From positions 28,084,426 to 28,148,425 of the forward strand of contig OX328106.1 of NCBI GenBank assembly GCA_946811185.2: DNA of 64,000 nucleotides, given 5' to 3'. The position numbers and the translations under genes are program-made. Shown here in pieces: positions 46,652-57,266 of the stretch (within the stretch, counting starts at the first letter, position 1; each line of letters starts with the position of its first letter). A model generated the notes under the pieces. That model was not told where the DNA came from. It ran no database searches and worked only from the letters and a program-made list of their open reading frames with translations. The DNA is from Hippopus hippopus. Taxonomy: Eukaryota > Mollusca > Bivalvia > Cardiida > Cardiidae.

Positions 46652-47733
46652 AGTTTGTGGTGTTCCGATAGAAAACCGTACGATCAGTATATGTGTAGGG
46701 TGAACAGAATAATCGATCCCTCTCACACAAAGTTTTTTTCATACACTTTAATCTAACGTCTTCTCTAATTATCGTAAAGAAATTGAAAAGTAGTACGTCA
46801 GAAGCAGATTTTTCACACAGTTCCACTCCCGCATCTCCCCTCCCACCAAGGACTCTCAATAAGGACAAAAATCTAATCTGCTAGTTATCTGCTGCACCAT
46901 CCTTTAAAAACAGTATTTGAGACGACTGGATTGAGGATTCGGTATGTTAGGTATGGTTCCGGGAATCAATAAACGATCCAGATAGATCTAAGTCTTACTT
47001 TAAATAGATCTCCCTTCATAGAGACAACCCACAAGATAGAACTGTTCGTTCTGTAAATGTCGAAGCATTCTTATATGGAATTTGCTCTTCATTTATTTTC
47101 TCTGAATTTCATTTGCTGAACGCTTATAAATGATTCAAAGCTTATGATTCAAATTTGGTGATGCTTTCTTTTTACACTGCATGAGTTAGTTTACACGGTA
47201 AATTTTTTTCGGAGCCAAACGCCATTGTAGTTGCGATTTAAGTATATTTTGGTAACAATGTTGGTCATAAACAATACGGGACAAAACGCAGAGTTTGCTT
47301 GAATAAAAATGCCGATTAACGTATTACAAATATTATTACAAAAGACAACCGTGAAATCGGAATACATGTATCTAGATCTGTAAAATTAATCGAAGATTCC
47401 CATTATGTGTAACCGGCGTCCCAAGAGGCTTTCACCCTCCTCGTTGTTTAAATTATGAAATCTCTTATGACTTATCTGCGAGGGAAGTGATTATTACCCT
47501 TTAACCATCACCCCCTGTAGAGATCGTGAGACGAAAACCCATGATCGTCTGGGGAGCATCTATAATTTGTTTTGGCCATCACATTTGGTCGACGGCAAAA
47601 TACATTTGTACTTAAAGGATATACATTTTGATTGTTTTGGATCCGTTTGTTTGTCTGATTTTTTTGTCTAGAAGCGGTCATGTTGCACTGAGAAAATCCT
47701 TCATGGCTATTTATAACCTTTCGGGGAAAATCC
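46652..47733. other. Non-coding stretch, nothing recognised
   Basis: No gene or family member recognised. Confidence 0.35.
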
Positions 47734-47739
47734 ATGATA

Positions 47740-47952
47740 AAAAAAAAAATAAATCAAAAGCGTTTGAAGAACCGAGAGCCGTTTAGTCGCCTAGCAACTG
47801 TGGATGAAACAAACATTGATCATTGTGTCGAAAAAGATGAACGATTTCCTGTTGTACAAAATTTGTGTCAACATCAAATGAAAGGAGGGGCTGAAGATGC
47901 ATTGTCAAATGACGATGCGTACAGAAGCTGTACGTGTAGCTTTAAAAACTGA
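47740..47952 (+). CDS. Exon-like open stretch, no homology
   Basis: The reading runs NREPFSRLATVDETNIDHCV, then a Cys/His-containing tail ending SCTCSFKN and a stop. A possible donor GTACGT lies near its end. A second open stretch on the same strand (48358-48546) has a similar polar, basic composition. They might be two pieces of one decayed gene, but no family is recognised and chance is not excluded. Confidence 0.17.
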   Translation, partial: KKKINQKRLKNREPFSRLATVDETNIDHCVEKDERFPVVQNLCQHQMKGGAEDALSNDDAYRSCTCSFKN

Positions 47953-48597
47953 AAAAAAAAATCAAAGGACTGAGAGTCTTGAGAGTCGCCTAATGTGCAA
48001 TGGATAAGCAGTTCTGTAGATGATGCAATTGAAATACAACTTAGTTAATTCTTCTACAGGTACACGTGTGCCGTAAGAGTGCTTGCAGTCAAAGCGTATT
48101 TTTGCAGTTGGAGCGTATTTTTGAGCATTTCTGCAAACTGGTTCACGAACGCTATTTCTAGATATGCAAATTATATTTGAAGTCTGTGTAAACGATCGGT
48201 TATCGTGTATCAATGTGGACGCGAAATGATTGTTCAAAGATATGGACCGTGAATAATTTTATCTTTATATACATATCCATGATCACAAAAGGTTCCGTTT
48301 GTAAGCTATTTATATGCAACGGAAAAACTGGATTGCTTACCGAAAAGCTACTACGTCGTGTTTCGTATCGCAAACCGGAAAATGGACAGGAAGCAGTTCA
48401 AGACCAGGGGTATGGTTACGACACCCCATAAGTCAAGGATGATAAAAATAAGAGCCAGGTTGTTAGACAACCAAGCAACTCATTTAAACATAACACGTGA
48501 AATAACATCGGTCGATGAAAAAACCAAGACAGGCCCAACTTCATAAGGAAATCCTTCAAACCTACAGCATCCTTTGAAACTGTATTGAATCGGCAAA

Positions 48598-48640
48598 GAG
48601 AGGGTCATGGTGGCCCCGAATCGCTCAACTGAACCTATAA
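48598..48640 (-). repeat. Terminal fragment of an F-type element
   Basis: GGGTCATGGTGGCCCCGAAT followed by CGCTCAACTGAA is the inverted form of the right end seen at 20487-20520. Confidence 0.45.
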
Positions 48641-48779
48641 ACCTTTGAGACTATAATACTAAGTACAGTCAATGTATTGTGCCTGGCCATCCTTTTAATT
48701 ATCTCCGACTTTCTAGCGGCCTATCTAGGACATTTACGGGATCAGGTGCATTGTCTACAAAGGGCATCAGTTTAAAGCA

Positions 48780-49023
48780 TGAAAGTCTCTGCACAATCAG
48801 ACAATTTCCAAATACTTTTTAGAGTGTTAAAGGCTGTCTCTGGAGCATTGTACCAAATTACCCCGTTAGGCTGGCCCTTCAAAATAAGATTCGCCAAAGT
48901 TAATGCAAGTAAATAAATTTCGAAACATATTTCAGATAAAACCCTACACGGCCCAAAGTAACCTGACTTGTGTCTTAGTAGTTGGCTTTCAGCAGATTGT
49001 ATTGCTCCAGTCCTCTCTGGCAT
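48780..49023 (-). pseudogene. Ty3/gypsy-like pol relic (RT end to RNase H start)
   Basis: Read on minus in three frames, the pieces line up with the end of a retrotransposon reverse transcriptase: AIQSAESQLLRHKSG, then LGRVGFYLKYVSKF (the usual LGL.GYYRKFI.NF), then LTLANLILKGQPNGVIWY and AFNTLKS (the usual LT.LTKKGQPN..W....AF..LK). Two frameshifts separate them. No other pol domains or LTRs are seen nearby. Confidence 0.6.
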
Positions 49024-49714
49024 CGCACACGTGCTATTTACCCCTACTACACAACCTAAACATTCTATTTCGTGACATGCAATAAAAGCTTAACTCGGCT
49101 TAGCCATAAGAGATGCATTACGTAAACACAACAGCAGCGTTGTAAGTATGTCTTTTTGTTCTGAAAATGTCATCGTAAAAACAATAGTATTTACCATCAA
49201 GTTGTCTGTGTTGGTTAGTTTCTCCAAAGAAATAAGCATCGTTCTGGTAAATGTTGTACCTGTCGTGACCAAACTAAATGACATTACTACGAACTGAAAT
49301 AGGTCCAGCGGTTTCTAAAAAAGCAGTCTTAGCTTAGACTCGTTCTTGAGGTAAATTTGAGAGTAACCCTTCCATAACTCTAACTTAGAAAAGAACCTTA
49401 CAGCTGACTAAGTATGCAATTTATTTGCGATATATCTTTATTGTAAAGTTTGATCAATTAGTCTTGTGTGTTGAAGAGTACAGACGAAGCTAAGACTTGG
49501 AGAGTGCGAACTTACACTCTTAATTACACGATGTTCTTCATTGGACAAATGCAGGATTCATTTAGGCTTCCTCAAAACACAAATATCGATAGAAACAAGT
49601 CTCTCTGAACTCCTTCAGCACCGAAATCTTATTAGAGTGACCTTTTTTGATGGCTGAAAATGCAATTAACTGTCACTGAAAAAGATCTGTAATCTATAGG
49701 CTTGACTTACCGAG
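49024..49714. other. Non-coding stretch, nothing recognised
   Basis: No gene supported. Confidence 0.35.
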
Positions 49715-49719
49715 TAGAC

Positions 49720-49792
49720 AGCATACATTCAAGATTAGACTGCACCTTACGTGTAGTCTTATCTTTAACTGTACCGTCCACGAAAGCCTGTC
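49720..49792. repeat. Family C core, degraded
   Basis: CATTCAAGATTAGACTGCAC, then GTGTAGTCTTATCTTTAACT and GTACCGTCCACG. Confidence 0.5.
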
Positions 49793-49815
49793 TTTCCGCC
49801 AATAGGGGTGAAATG

Positions 49816-50046
49816 TTAACTCTTTACCGAATAGTCTTGACTTTTAATGACCCTGGAAAAAAAAAGGCTTTTGAAAACATTGTGGGAAAAGGAAAAAATG
49901 CTGGTAACCAGCATTTTCTCCTTTTCCCACAATGTTTTCTACCTTATCAAAGACAAATTACATCATTTGAGCCACCTTTAAATTGAAGTCTGCAAATACT
50001 TTCAATTTGGACAAACCTACGTTTTTGTCGTATGGCAAACAGCTAA
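49816..50046 (-). mobile_element. Family A TTAA hairpin MITE, near-complete copy
   Basis: TTAACTCTTTACCGAATAGT on the left. An almost perfect central palindrome (GAAAACATTGTGGGAAAAGG and inverse). TTGTCGTATGGCAAACAGCT on the right, where TTAA has become CTAA. Confidence 0.88.
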
Positions 50047-50775
50047 ACAAGTGTTATTCAGGAAAACTTGATTTAAAAAAAAAAAACAGTTTGAGGAGGC
50101 TATTTCTCTAACTTGGAAATAAATTGGTGGATAATTTTATCTTGCATCTTTAATTACTCCGGTGTATTTTCTAACCGCGCTTGTTTTGCAATCAATATCT
50201 AATACTCAAGAAGTGTCGGCAATGATTAACTTCTTCGTCACTTAATTGGCCGAACCATTTTCCATACAGAACTTTGTCTAGAAAACTTACGTCTTACAAA
50301 TACGAATATGATAATGCTTCAGCTTCAACAATGCGCCGCAAAATGACTTCTTACCTTTCTCTATACTGCCTACCCATGAAACTTGCACTCGCAGTTAAGA
50401 CAAGCGAGCATTAAGACTGAAAAGAAGTTTCACTAAACTGCATAACTTTACGATTTGACTAAATATTTGCATAAATTCACACCAACTCATACTTTTGCAC
50501 CAACTCATATTTTTGCGTAAAGCAGGAATCGTGTATGTGTGTATTCAATCCAAAACGAAAGGCGTAAATCTACGTAGTTTAGTGAAAGGTACCCCTGTTG
50601 TATTGGAGCATCAGGGAAAAAGAGCGTAGGAATCTTAGAGATCGAGGAAAATCCCATGAAAGGTTTTTTTTACCCTTTTAAAACTAAAATAACTGTGATA
50701 GATATTCTAATACGCTTAAAACCTGAAAATACCTAAATTTACACCTTTCTAGTAAGAATGTCACGAAAAATGTCT

Positions 50776-50824
50776 TACAGTGTAGATCCTAGATTAGACT
50801 GATCTTGATCTACACTGTTCTTTT
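50776..50824. repeat. Family C core-only copy, shortened
   Basis: ACAGTGTAGATCCTAGATTA, then GATCTTGATCTACACTGTTC. The inner arms are deleted but the outer arms still pair. Confidence 0.6.
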
Positions 50825-50829
50825 AAGCA

Positions 50830-51060
50830 AGTGAACTCTTCACCATACGACAAAATTTTTACTTGTCCAAATTGAAAGCAGTTGCATACGACAAATTAAA
50901 CGCCTCTTATGTGGTGAAATTTGCATGTAAAAGGGTAGAAATACATGTAGAGGGAAAAGTAGAAAATGCTGATTATTAGCATTTCTCTTTCCCCCACAAT
51001 GTTTTCAAAAGGCTCTTTCCCATGGGTCCTTAAAACTCGAGATTGAGTGGAATAGGGTAA
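50830..51060 (+). mobile_element. Family A MITE, worn copy
   Basis: CTTCACCATACGACAAAATT and TTGTCCAAATTGAAAGC on the left. The core AGAAAATGCTGATTATTAGC is followed by CCCACAATGTTTTCAAAAGG and GGGTCCTTAAAACTCG on the right. Confidence 0.8.
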
Positions 51061-51486
51061 AATCGCTCACGGGACAGAAAGGGTAAATTGCTAGTATTGA
51101 ATTTCTGTATTCCAAGATTATATTGAATTTGTATATACTCTACTTTACAATAAATTAGATTTCTCGGAAGAAAAGTGATCATCTAAGAGCTAAAGGGAAT
51201 TTACGAGATTTTGCAAATTGGTAGCCTTGTCAGAAATAAAAGTTTTGAACAGAAACATGCATAAGTTAGAATGAAACTGGATGTATAGAGTCAAAATTCC
51301 TCTGTTCGATTTACTTTGGGACGAATAAATGATCTCAGAAAATATGCATATTTAGATGGGATGAAACTGAATAAAACAACACTTACATGCTTCGATTTTG
51401 TTTCGAAAGAGGAAATTATTTCGTTCGAATTCTGAACATAGGTGCAGGTGAGAATATCTGAATCTTAAAAAGCAGGATTTCTTCCC

Positions 51487-51715
51487 TTAACTCATTACCA
51501 AACGACAAAATTTTAGGTTTGTCCAAATCGAAAGCATTTGCAGACGACGAAATAAAAGTGACTGAAAATTTGAAATTTGTTTTGTGAAGGGTAGAAAACA
51601 TTGTGGGAAAAGGAGAAAATGCTGGTAACCAGCATTTTCTCCTTTTCCCACAATGTTTTCTAAAGGCTTCTTTCTCAGGGTCGTCAAAAATAGGGATTGT
51701 GTGGTAATGGGTTAA
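51487..51715 (+). mobile_element. Family A TTAA hairpin MITE, reference copy
   Basis: 229 bp from TTAA to TTAA. Ends are TTAACTCATTACCAAACGAC and GATTGTGTGGTAATGGGTTAA. The central palindrome, 51594-51660, has 33-bp arms around one A. The inner left flank has TTGTCCAAATCGAAAGCATT and GCAGACGACGA. The inner right flank has AAGGCTTCTTTCTCAGGGTC. Confidence 0.95.
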
Positions 51716-51758
51716 GCTTGTAGTGGGTACTCAATAGAATTGCCGCGATGCAAACTGC

Positions 51759-51993
51759 TTAACTCTTTAAATACCAAACAACAAAATTATAGACTCGGCC
51801 AAATTCAAAAGATGTGCAGACGACAAATTAAATGTTGCTCAAGTGACTGGATTTTTCTATGAAAGGTTAGAAAACATTGTGGGAAAAGGAGAAAAAAAAA
51901 TGGTTACCAGCATTTCCTTCTTTTCCCATAATGTTTTCAAAAGATTTCTCTCGCAGGGTCTTTAAAACTCTGTTTTTTGTGTTGAAGGGTTAA
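51759..51993 (+). mobile_element. Family A TTAA hairpin MITE, complete copy
   Basis: It lies 43 bp after the preceding copy and in the same orientation. TTAACTCTTTAAATACCAAA and TTTTGTGTTGAAGGGTTAA are the ends. A run of eight A interrupts the left arm of the palindrome. Confidence 0.92.
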
Positions 51994-52029
51994 AACACAC
52001 GATTCAAACAAGTTCTAGGCTGCTCTGCG

Positions 52030-52183
52030 TCGAAACTCAATTGCTGTACGTCAATTTTCTGCATTTCAAGGGACCAATTTACATCACGATTCAGTCAACT
52101 GATACTGATAAAATGGATTTTTTGGATCCATATCTATGTAAAGACTTGCTTGGTAGAATGCACCACGGAGATGCATTTAACAC
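52030..52183 (+). repeat. Family B MITE, right-half fragment
   Basis: CGTCAATTTTCTGCATTTCA, CACGATTCAGTCAACTGATA, TTTTGGATCCATATCTATGT and GAGATGCATTTAACACC appear in family order. It stops where the S2 SINE begins. Confidence 0.6.
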
Positions 52184-52188
52184 CACTA

Positions 52189-52397
52189 TTGTGGGGTGTC
52201 CATGGTTGTGATGTACAGCGTCGGCCTCGTAACCATAAGGTCCCAAGTTTGATACCCTGAAGAGGTTGTCAACTTTCGGATTGTGCATTGGCCTACACAT
52301 TCGGCGCGAGCACTGGTGTAGTTCCCTGGAAGCAGAATCAAGAGATAAGTATAAGTTGTATGAACTTGTTTCTCAATCGATGTGCAAATAAATATGT
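52189..52397 (+). mobile_element. tRNA-derived SINE, type S2
   Basis: Head GTACAGCGTCGGCCTCGTAA and GGTCCCAAGTTTGATACCCT. The body shares CGGCGCGAGCACTGGTGTAG and TTTCTCAATCGATGTGCAAA with 16314-16497. Confidence 0.7.
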
Positions 52398-52606
52398 TTA
52401 AAGTAACCCCAATATTGCCACCTCGTGGCGCATATACATATAAAGGGACACATCGGTCATATACATGTATATCATGATGCCAACTTGTATTTTTATGTGA
52501 TGTTATGATTTTGCGTTTCAAGACCCTTGATTACTCGTGATATTTTCTTCAGAACCAATCAGAGGATTGCCCTTGACACTTTGGCTCTAAGAAGAATTGA
52601 ATTAAA

Positions 52607-52822
52607 TGTGAGCCATATTCTGGAAAAATGGGGCTTAATGCGTCTCCGTAAGGCATTATACCAAACAAGACATCTCGTCATCATAAATCCATTTTTGTCT
52701 AACACCTTACTGAATCGTGAGGTAGAATGCTCCTTTGACATACAGAAAAGTCACCAGTAGCGAAAGTTTCGGTCCAGGTCAGCCTGCATTAAGCCCCCCT
52801 TTCACTGAGCATTACTCATGTA
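52607..52822 (-). mobile_element. Family B MITE, reverse copy
   Basis: GTGAGCCATATTCTGGAAAA on the left, GGCATTATACCAAACAAGAC inside, CATTAAGCCCCCCTTTCACT and GAGCATTACTCAT on the right. The central palindrome is halved. Confidence 0.75.
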
Positions 52823-53016
52823 TAATATCAGAAGAGTGATTGAACACTGAATTACGCGGAAGAATGGCTAATTTTGATGTATTTCCAACATCAGGCTGTA
52901 CAAGTACGTACCAGAACATTTACAATCTGTGACGAAGGTTTTTCTAATGTGTGCTTCCCACCCCCCACTCCCGACTTAACCCTTTACCACACAATCCCAC
53001 GCTAATACGGCTTTTG

Positions 53017-53218
53017 ATTGGTTGGTTGGTTGGTTGGTTGGTTGTATTGGGATTTAACGCCACTTTAACAGCTAAGGTCATATCATTTCGGTCGGTGACG
53101 CACATGTGTTTCCTGGCTTTCTCATACCAGTACTAACGCAACTTTCTTTCCAAAGCCACCGACTACTTTTCTCACATGTTTCAGCAGAGGTGAGAGGCGA
53201 AAATACGCCGGAAAGAAC
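53017..53218 (-). mobile_element. SINE type S1, partial, with TTGG repeat
   Basis: It starts at a (TTGG)n run (53019-53042). GGGATTTAACGCCACTTTAA, GTGTTTCCTGGCTTTCTCAT and AGGCGAAAATACGCCGGAAA follow in the S1 order. The tRNA-like head is replaced at 53218 by a family A copy. Confidence 0.7.
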
Positions 53219-53412
53219 GGCTTTTGAAAACATGGTTGGAAAAGGAAAAAATACCGGTAACAAATATTTCTCTTTTTACCGTAATTTTTTCTGTTCTATC
53301 GGACAATAGTGTGCGTTTTTCTTTTTTTGTTTTCTTTTTCAGGTTCGAATTTGTCGTCTGTAGTTTCTTTAAGTTAAAGTGACAACAATTTATTGTTTGG
53401 GCAAGGGTCAAG
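53219..53412 (-). mobile_element. Family A MITE, truncated left, inserted at the S1 break
   Basis: CGGCTTTTGAAAACATGGTT and GGAAAAGGAAAAAATACCGG, a worn inverse arm, then TTGTCGTCTGTAGTTTCTTT on the right. No TTAA on the left edge. Confidence 0.65.
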
Positions 53413-53598
53413 GTATTGATCAACAGTGTTTATTAGATTTTACCGAATTATTGAATGGAAGAAAGGCTGTGTGATAGCAGTTCGCTATTCCATGGACCAC
53501 GCGAGACCTCTTTTATTAACAATGTAAGTGAAACACCACTTCTTCAATGACCGTTCCAAGGGGGAGATAATTAGCTTGTAACCCTTTCATTGCCAAAT

Positions 53599-53871
53599 AT
53601 ATGAGCTGTGCTTTGGCAAAAGAGGGCTTAATGTGTCTCCGTGTTGCATGATATCAAGCAAGCCATCACATACTCATGGATCCATAATAGCCACTTTTTT
53701 TTTAAAACAAGTGACTTAACCATGTGGTAGGCTTGGCCTTGGACATACAGAAAATTGACAAATAGCGAAAAGTATCGGCTCAAGTCAGCCTGCGCGGACT
53801 GCGCAGGCTGACCTGGTCGACACTTTTCGCAGATACATTTAGCCCCCTTTTCACAGACCATGGCTCATATA
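53599..53871 (-). mobile_element. Family B MITE, complete reverse copy
   Basis: ATGAGCTGTGCTTTGGCAAA on the left and ACAGACCATGGCTCATATAA on the right. The centre CAGCCTGCGCGGACTGCGCA is followed by GGCTGACCTGG. Confidence 0.85.
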
Positions 53872-53941
53872 AATTCGACCTCTTTCGACGGCTGGAAATA
53901 CAATCCACTTGAACTCAGAAAGATTATTTATCTTACAAGCG

Positions 53942-53985
53942 GACGGTATAGATCCAAGATCAGACTGCACTTTCCGTGTAGGATT
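53942..53985. repeat. Family C half-core
   Basis: CGGACGGTATAGATCCAAGA then TCAGACTGCAC. The second arm is degraded to GTGTAGGATTA. Confidence 0.5.
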
Positions 53986-54177
53986 AAATAACGTTCTACG
54001 CCTCTACCTCCTGTACATGCACTGTTGCATAGTAAAGTATGCAATTTAGTGATCACCGTTTCGATGCTTTATGGCACCTGGACGTAGATACGGACAGTGG
54101 TTAAAATAGTATTGTACCAAGCTAAACGTTCATACACCCAGATTTAAGGTCGTGTTTTTGAAAGAAAGAGACAAAGA

Positions 54178-54208
54178 CAGACGGACAGACAGACACACAC
54201 ACACACAG
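54178..54208. repeat. ACAG / AC microsatellite
   Basis: GACAGACGGACAGACAGACA passes into (AC)n. Confidence 0.85.
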
Positions 54209-54595
54209 AGGTATTTCAGGATGTCGAAAATATACATTGTGGTACACTTCTGTCAAGAAAATTGAGATAATTATCAGCAAAATATAACACTAAGTGAAAA
54301 GTCATGTTGGAGGTTTAAAATAATAAAAAAAAATAATGCTGGACACTTAGATTTGATTGTATTGAAACGATTAGAGCCAAAAGAAAAAGTTGCTTATCGT
54401 AAGCGAATTTTCTTTTTGCCACATTGTTTTCAAAAGTAATCTGCTGTAAGACGAAAGAAATACATGTATTCACAACACAGATTATGGCGATATTTCAAGA
54501 ATTTTAGAGAATCAGTCTGACACCCTGCTGTCGATCGTACCATGTTTTCCCGCGTTTGTAGCTGTCGTTAGCCAGTAGTAGTTGCTCGTAACATA

Positions 54596-54854
54596 TATAT
54601 GAGCCATGCTCTATGAAAAGGAGGGTTAATGCATCTGCAAAAACTATCGACCCAGATCAACCAGCGCAGTCCGTGTCGAAACTTTTTGATATTGTTGAGT
54701 TTTCTACATATCCAAGGACCATTCTACCTCATGATTCAGTCGGTTCATGGTCAAACAAAATGGATCATATGGATCCATTACCATATGATAACTTGCTTGG
54801 TCTAATGGATTATTGAGATGCTATAAACCCCTTCTTGCCAAAGCATGACTTGTG
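54596..54854 (+). mobile_element. Family B MITE, near-complete copy
   Basis: ATGAGCCATGCTCTATGAAA on the left and CCAAAGCATGACTTGTGTG on the right. The palindrome has lost one arm. CATATGGATCCATTACCATA lies in the right half. Confidence 0.8.
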
Positions 54855-54994
54855 TGCAAACAGTTGAGTCTTGTTTTAATTGAAAAGTTGTTCTTGGACA
54901 TTTCGAATTACGGACAGCTGGTGAAAGGAATATTGACACAAATGGAATATTACTATAGTCTGTGTGGTCGGATCAGGTCGAGTTGCATGTGTAA

Positions 54995-55227
54995 CACTTC
55001 ACCACACACAAAATAATATTCCGACTTTTGACGACCCTGAGAAAGAACCCATTGAAAACATCATGGAAAAAGGAGAAAATGCTGGTAACCAGCATTTTCT
55101 CCTTTTCCCACGATATTTTCTACCATTCGAACAACAAATTTCAAGTTTTCAGTCGCATTTATTTTATATTCTGCAAATGCTCTCAATTTGGACTAGTGTA
55201 GAATTTCGTCATTTGGTAAAAAGTTAA
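54995..55227 (-). mobile_element. Family A TTAA hairpin MITE, near-complete copy
   Basis: TTTGACGACCCTGAGAAAGA on the left and an intact central palindrome around ATGCTGGTAACCAGCAT. On the right CATTTGGTAAAAAGTTAA. The left TTAA is lost. Confidence 0.88.
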
Positions 55228-55945
55228 CTGATGAGTTGTAAAGTTATTCAGCTGATGTATCGTGGTCAATACGAGAACAATTTATCCCAAACATCTAAAC
55301 GAAGTTTGATTGATAGATAAACGATTCGTAGTGTCGTTTACTTACAGTTCAATAGATCGTTTCATTCTCGCTCTCCCTCGAGTCCGGCTGTACCCATCAC
55401 TGCACACTGAATACGTTGACTTTCCCTGTGTAGGAAATAACATTGAAGGAATAGGAGCAGACGCGTGTAAAAAGACGGAAAATATTAGGGGAGCAAATCA
55501 TTGTTTCAAGCAGTTGCTCGTTATCACACAAGGTTTTCAGTCTCATTTCAAAAACACTTTCCCCTCTTCTCAAATTATTCTTACAAGGCAAATTTTCTAT
55601 AGTTTTTGCCTGGCTTAATGCTGCTTACACAATATTGGATTTCTAAATGTATCTCCATTAATGAGTATGATAACTTTCAATTAGATGAGCATCAGTGTTT
55701 CTTCCATGTTCCGGAGGGGGAAGTTATTTGATGGAACAAAGGGATCGCTGTGGCACATGATCGCTCACCTCCCTCAGATTGTACAAACGATATATAACGT
55801 ATCATCGGGCCCATTCACCTGGTTTTGAGGTTTATCTACTACTTTGAAATTGCCAGTATTTCAAAATTGATCCAACCGTTAAGAGGAGGTGTTTTCTTTC
55901 TCTTTCTTTCTTTCTTTCTTAAGCTCTGGTGGCAGTCGTTTTCAG
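55228..55945. other. Non-coding stretch
   Basis: No gene supported. TTTC microsatellite at about 55895-55920, just before the next exon-like stretch. Confidence 0.35.
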
Positions 55946-56262
55946 GAATGCAGAGTGGTTTGAACACTTTTGGTAGAGAATCTCCCAATGGTCATTCCGA
56001 TGAAAAATTACTGGGGCTAACAAAAATCGAGCTAAAGAAAAGCAGCGTTGCATACATATATAACGACGCGGTTAGATTATACCTCAGCAATCAGAAAAGA
56101 TCAAATGCCACTGAAAATGTCCAAATTTTGGAAACATACACGAAATTAATTAACAATAAACAAGTACTACAGAGGTTTGCAGCTCGATCCCTGCAGGCCG
56201 AGCTGTACATTTACGGATTGGAGCACTTTTTGGTAAAGTACTTTGCACAAAGCCTAGCCTAG
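55946..56262 (+). CDS. Exon-like open stretch, no homology
   Basis: A good acceptor-like site (pyrimidines then TTTTCAG at 55940-55945) is followed by an ATG at 55948 and 104 codons. The predicted protein is helical and polar: DEKLLGLTKIELKKSS, VAYIYNDAVRLYLSNQ, then QRFAARSLQAELYIYGLEHF. A possible donor TTTTTG|gtaaag ends it at 56232; otherwise the frame stops at 56262. I do not recognise the family. The open length alone is near chance for a window this size. Confidence 0.3.
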
Positions 56263-56351
56263 CATAAGCGAAAGCTAGGAAATCCTCAATAAAGAGAACT
56301 CGTCGTGGTGTAATCAAATACTATTAGCCCTAAAGCGCCCTTCACAACTGT

Positions 56352-56428
56352 AGTTGCCAATGCGGGCAGCGTAGATCAAGATCAGGCTGCACAAAAAGAG
56401 CAGCCTGATCTGTGTTTACACTGTCCGT
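56352..56428. repeat. Family C core-only copy
   Basis: GCGTAGATCAAGATCAGGCT, then GAGCAGCCTGATCTGTGTTT and ACACTGTCCG. Both arms carry the same G change (CAGGCTGC / GCAGCCTG), so pairing is kept. A T-rich run follows to 56471. Confidence 0.7.
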
Positions 56429-56904
56429 TTTTTTTTGTTTTTTTTTTTGTTTTTGTTTTTTTTTTTTTTTGTAACAGTGTAGAGAAAAGCATCAATGAAT
56501 TGCAATTATTCGGGTCGTATTTCTAGGATGAAAGTTTCTGTTGGTTTTATTCGGCGCTCTAGTGGGTTAAAAGTGTCGTGAAATGGATGATGAGGTAAAC
56601 ACGAAATCGTACGACGAGTATTATAAAATTTTCCTTCTGTTTTTCAAAAGTCTATTATAATAAACAATTCCAATCCATTTACTTGATTTGAACACAAACA
56701 ATTCGTCCTATTGGCTAAAACGTTTTTTGTTCGTGGTGTTTAAACCTTTCTATTTTCTAATCCACTTCGATAACAGAAATTTTCCCCAATCATGCCATGC
56801 CATAAACAATGCTTCCAAAAGCTAAGCGTCTCCATGTTGTCAACAATTAAAGCTGATGGGGTTTACTTTAATTGTTAACTTTTCTCTGATGTTTAATCCT
56901 TTTG

Positions 56905-57168
56905 GATTGGATTGTATAGAAGTTTAACGCCATTTTAACAGCTTCGGTCATATCATGGCGGTCAGTAACGCACCCATGTGTTTCCTGGCTTTCTCACACC
57001 AGTACTGACACAACTTTCTTTCCAAAGCCACTGACTACTTTTCTCACATGCATCAGAGGTGAGAGGCAAAAAATCGCCGTAAAGAAAGTTCGTCGCAACC
57101 GGGTATCGAACCAGCAACCTCCAGGTCACCAGTCAGATACACTAACCACTGAGCTACCCGGCCGGGCT
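56905..57168 (-). mobile_element. tRNA-derived SINE, type S1, complete
   Basis: Read on minus: tRNA-like head GCCGGGTAGCTCAGTGGTTA (A box) and GCTGGTTCGATACCCGG (B box), then a body with GTCAGTACTGGTGTGAGAAA and CAGGAAACACATGGGTGCG, ending GTTAAAATGGCGTTAAACTT. The head could nearly fold as a tRNA, but the repeated body shows it is a SINE. Confidence 0.85.
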
Positions 57169-57266
57169 TTAATCCTTTACCAAACAATCCTGAGTTTTAA
57201 CGAAAATGAAACAGGTTTTTGAAAACTTTGTGGGAAAAGGGAGAAAATACTGGTAACCAGCATTTT
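57169..57266 (-). repeat. Family A MITE, left half only
   Basis: TTAATCCTTTACCAAACAAT through GGTAACCAGCATTTTC, then an abrupt switch to family C sequence in the middle of the second palindrome arm. Confidence 0.75.

Noticed and set aside
54310..54440. Possible family A remnant near ATAATGCTGGACAC
   Set aside because: Only scattered words match. Too degraded to bound.
57095..57168. Possible true tRNA gene on -
   Set aside because: It looks tRNA-like but is continuous with the S1 SINE body, which recurs at 39.9, 53.0 and 59.7 kb.
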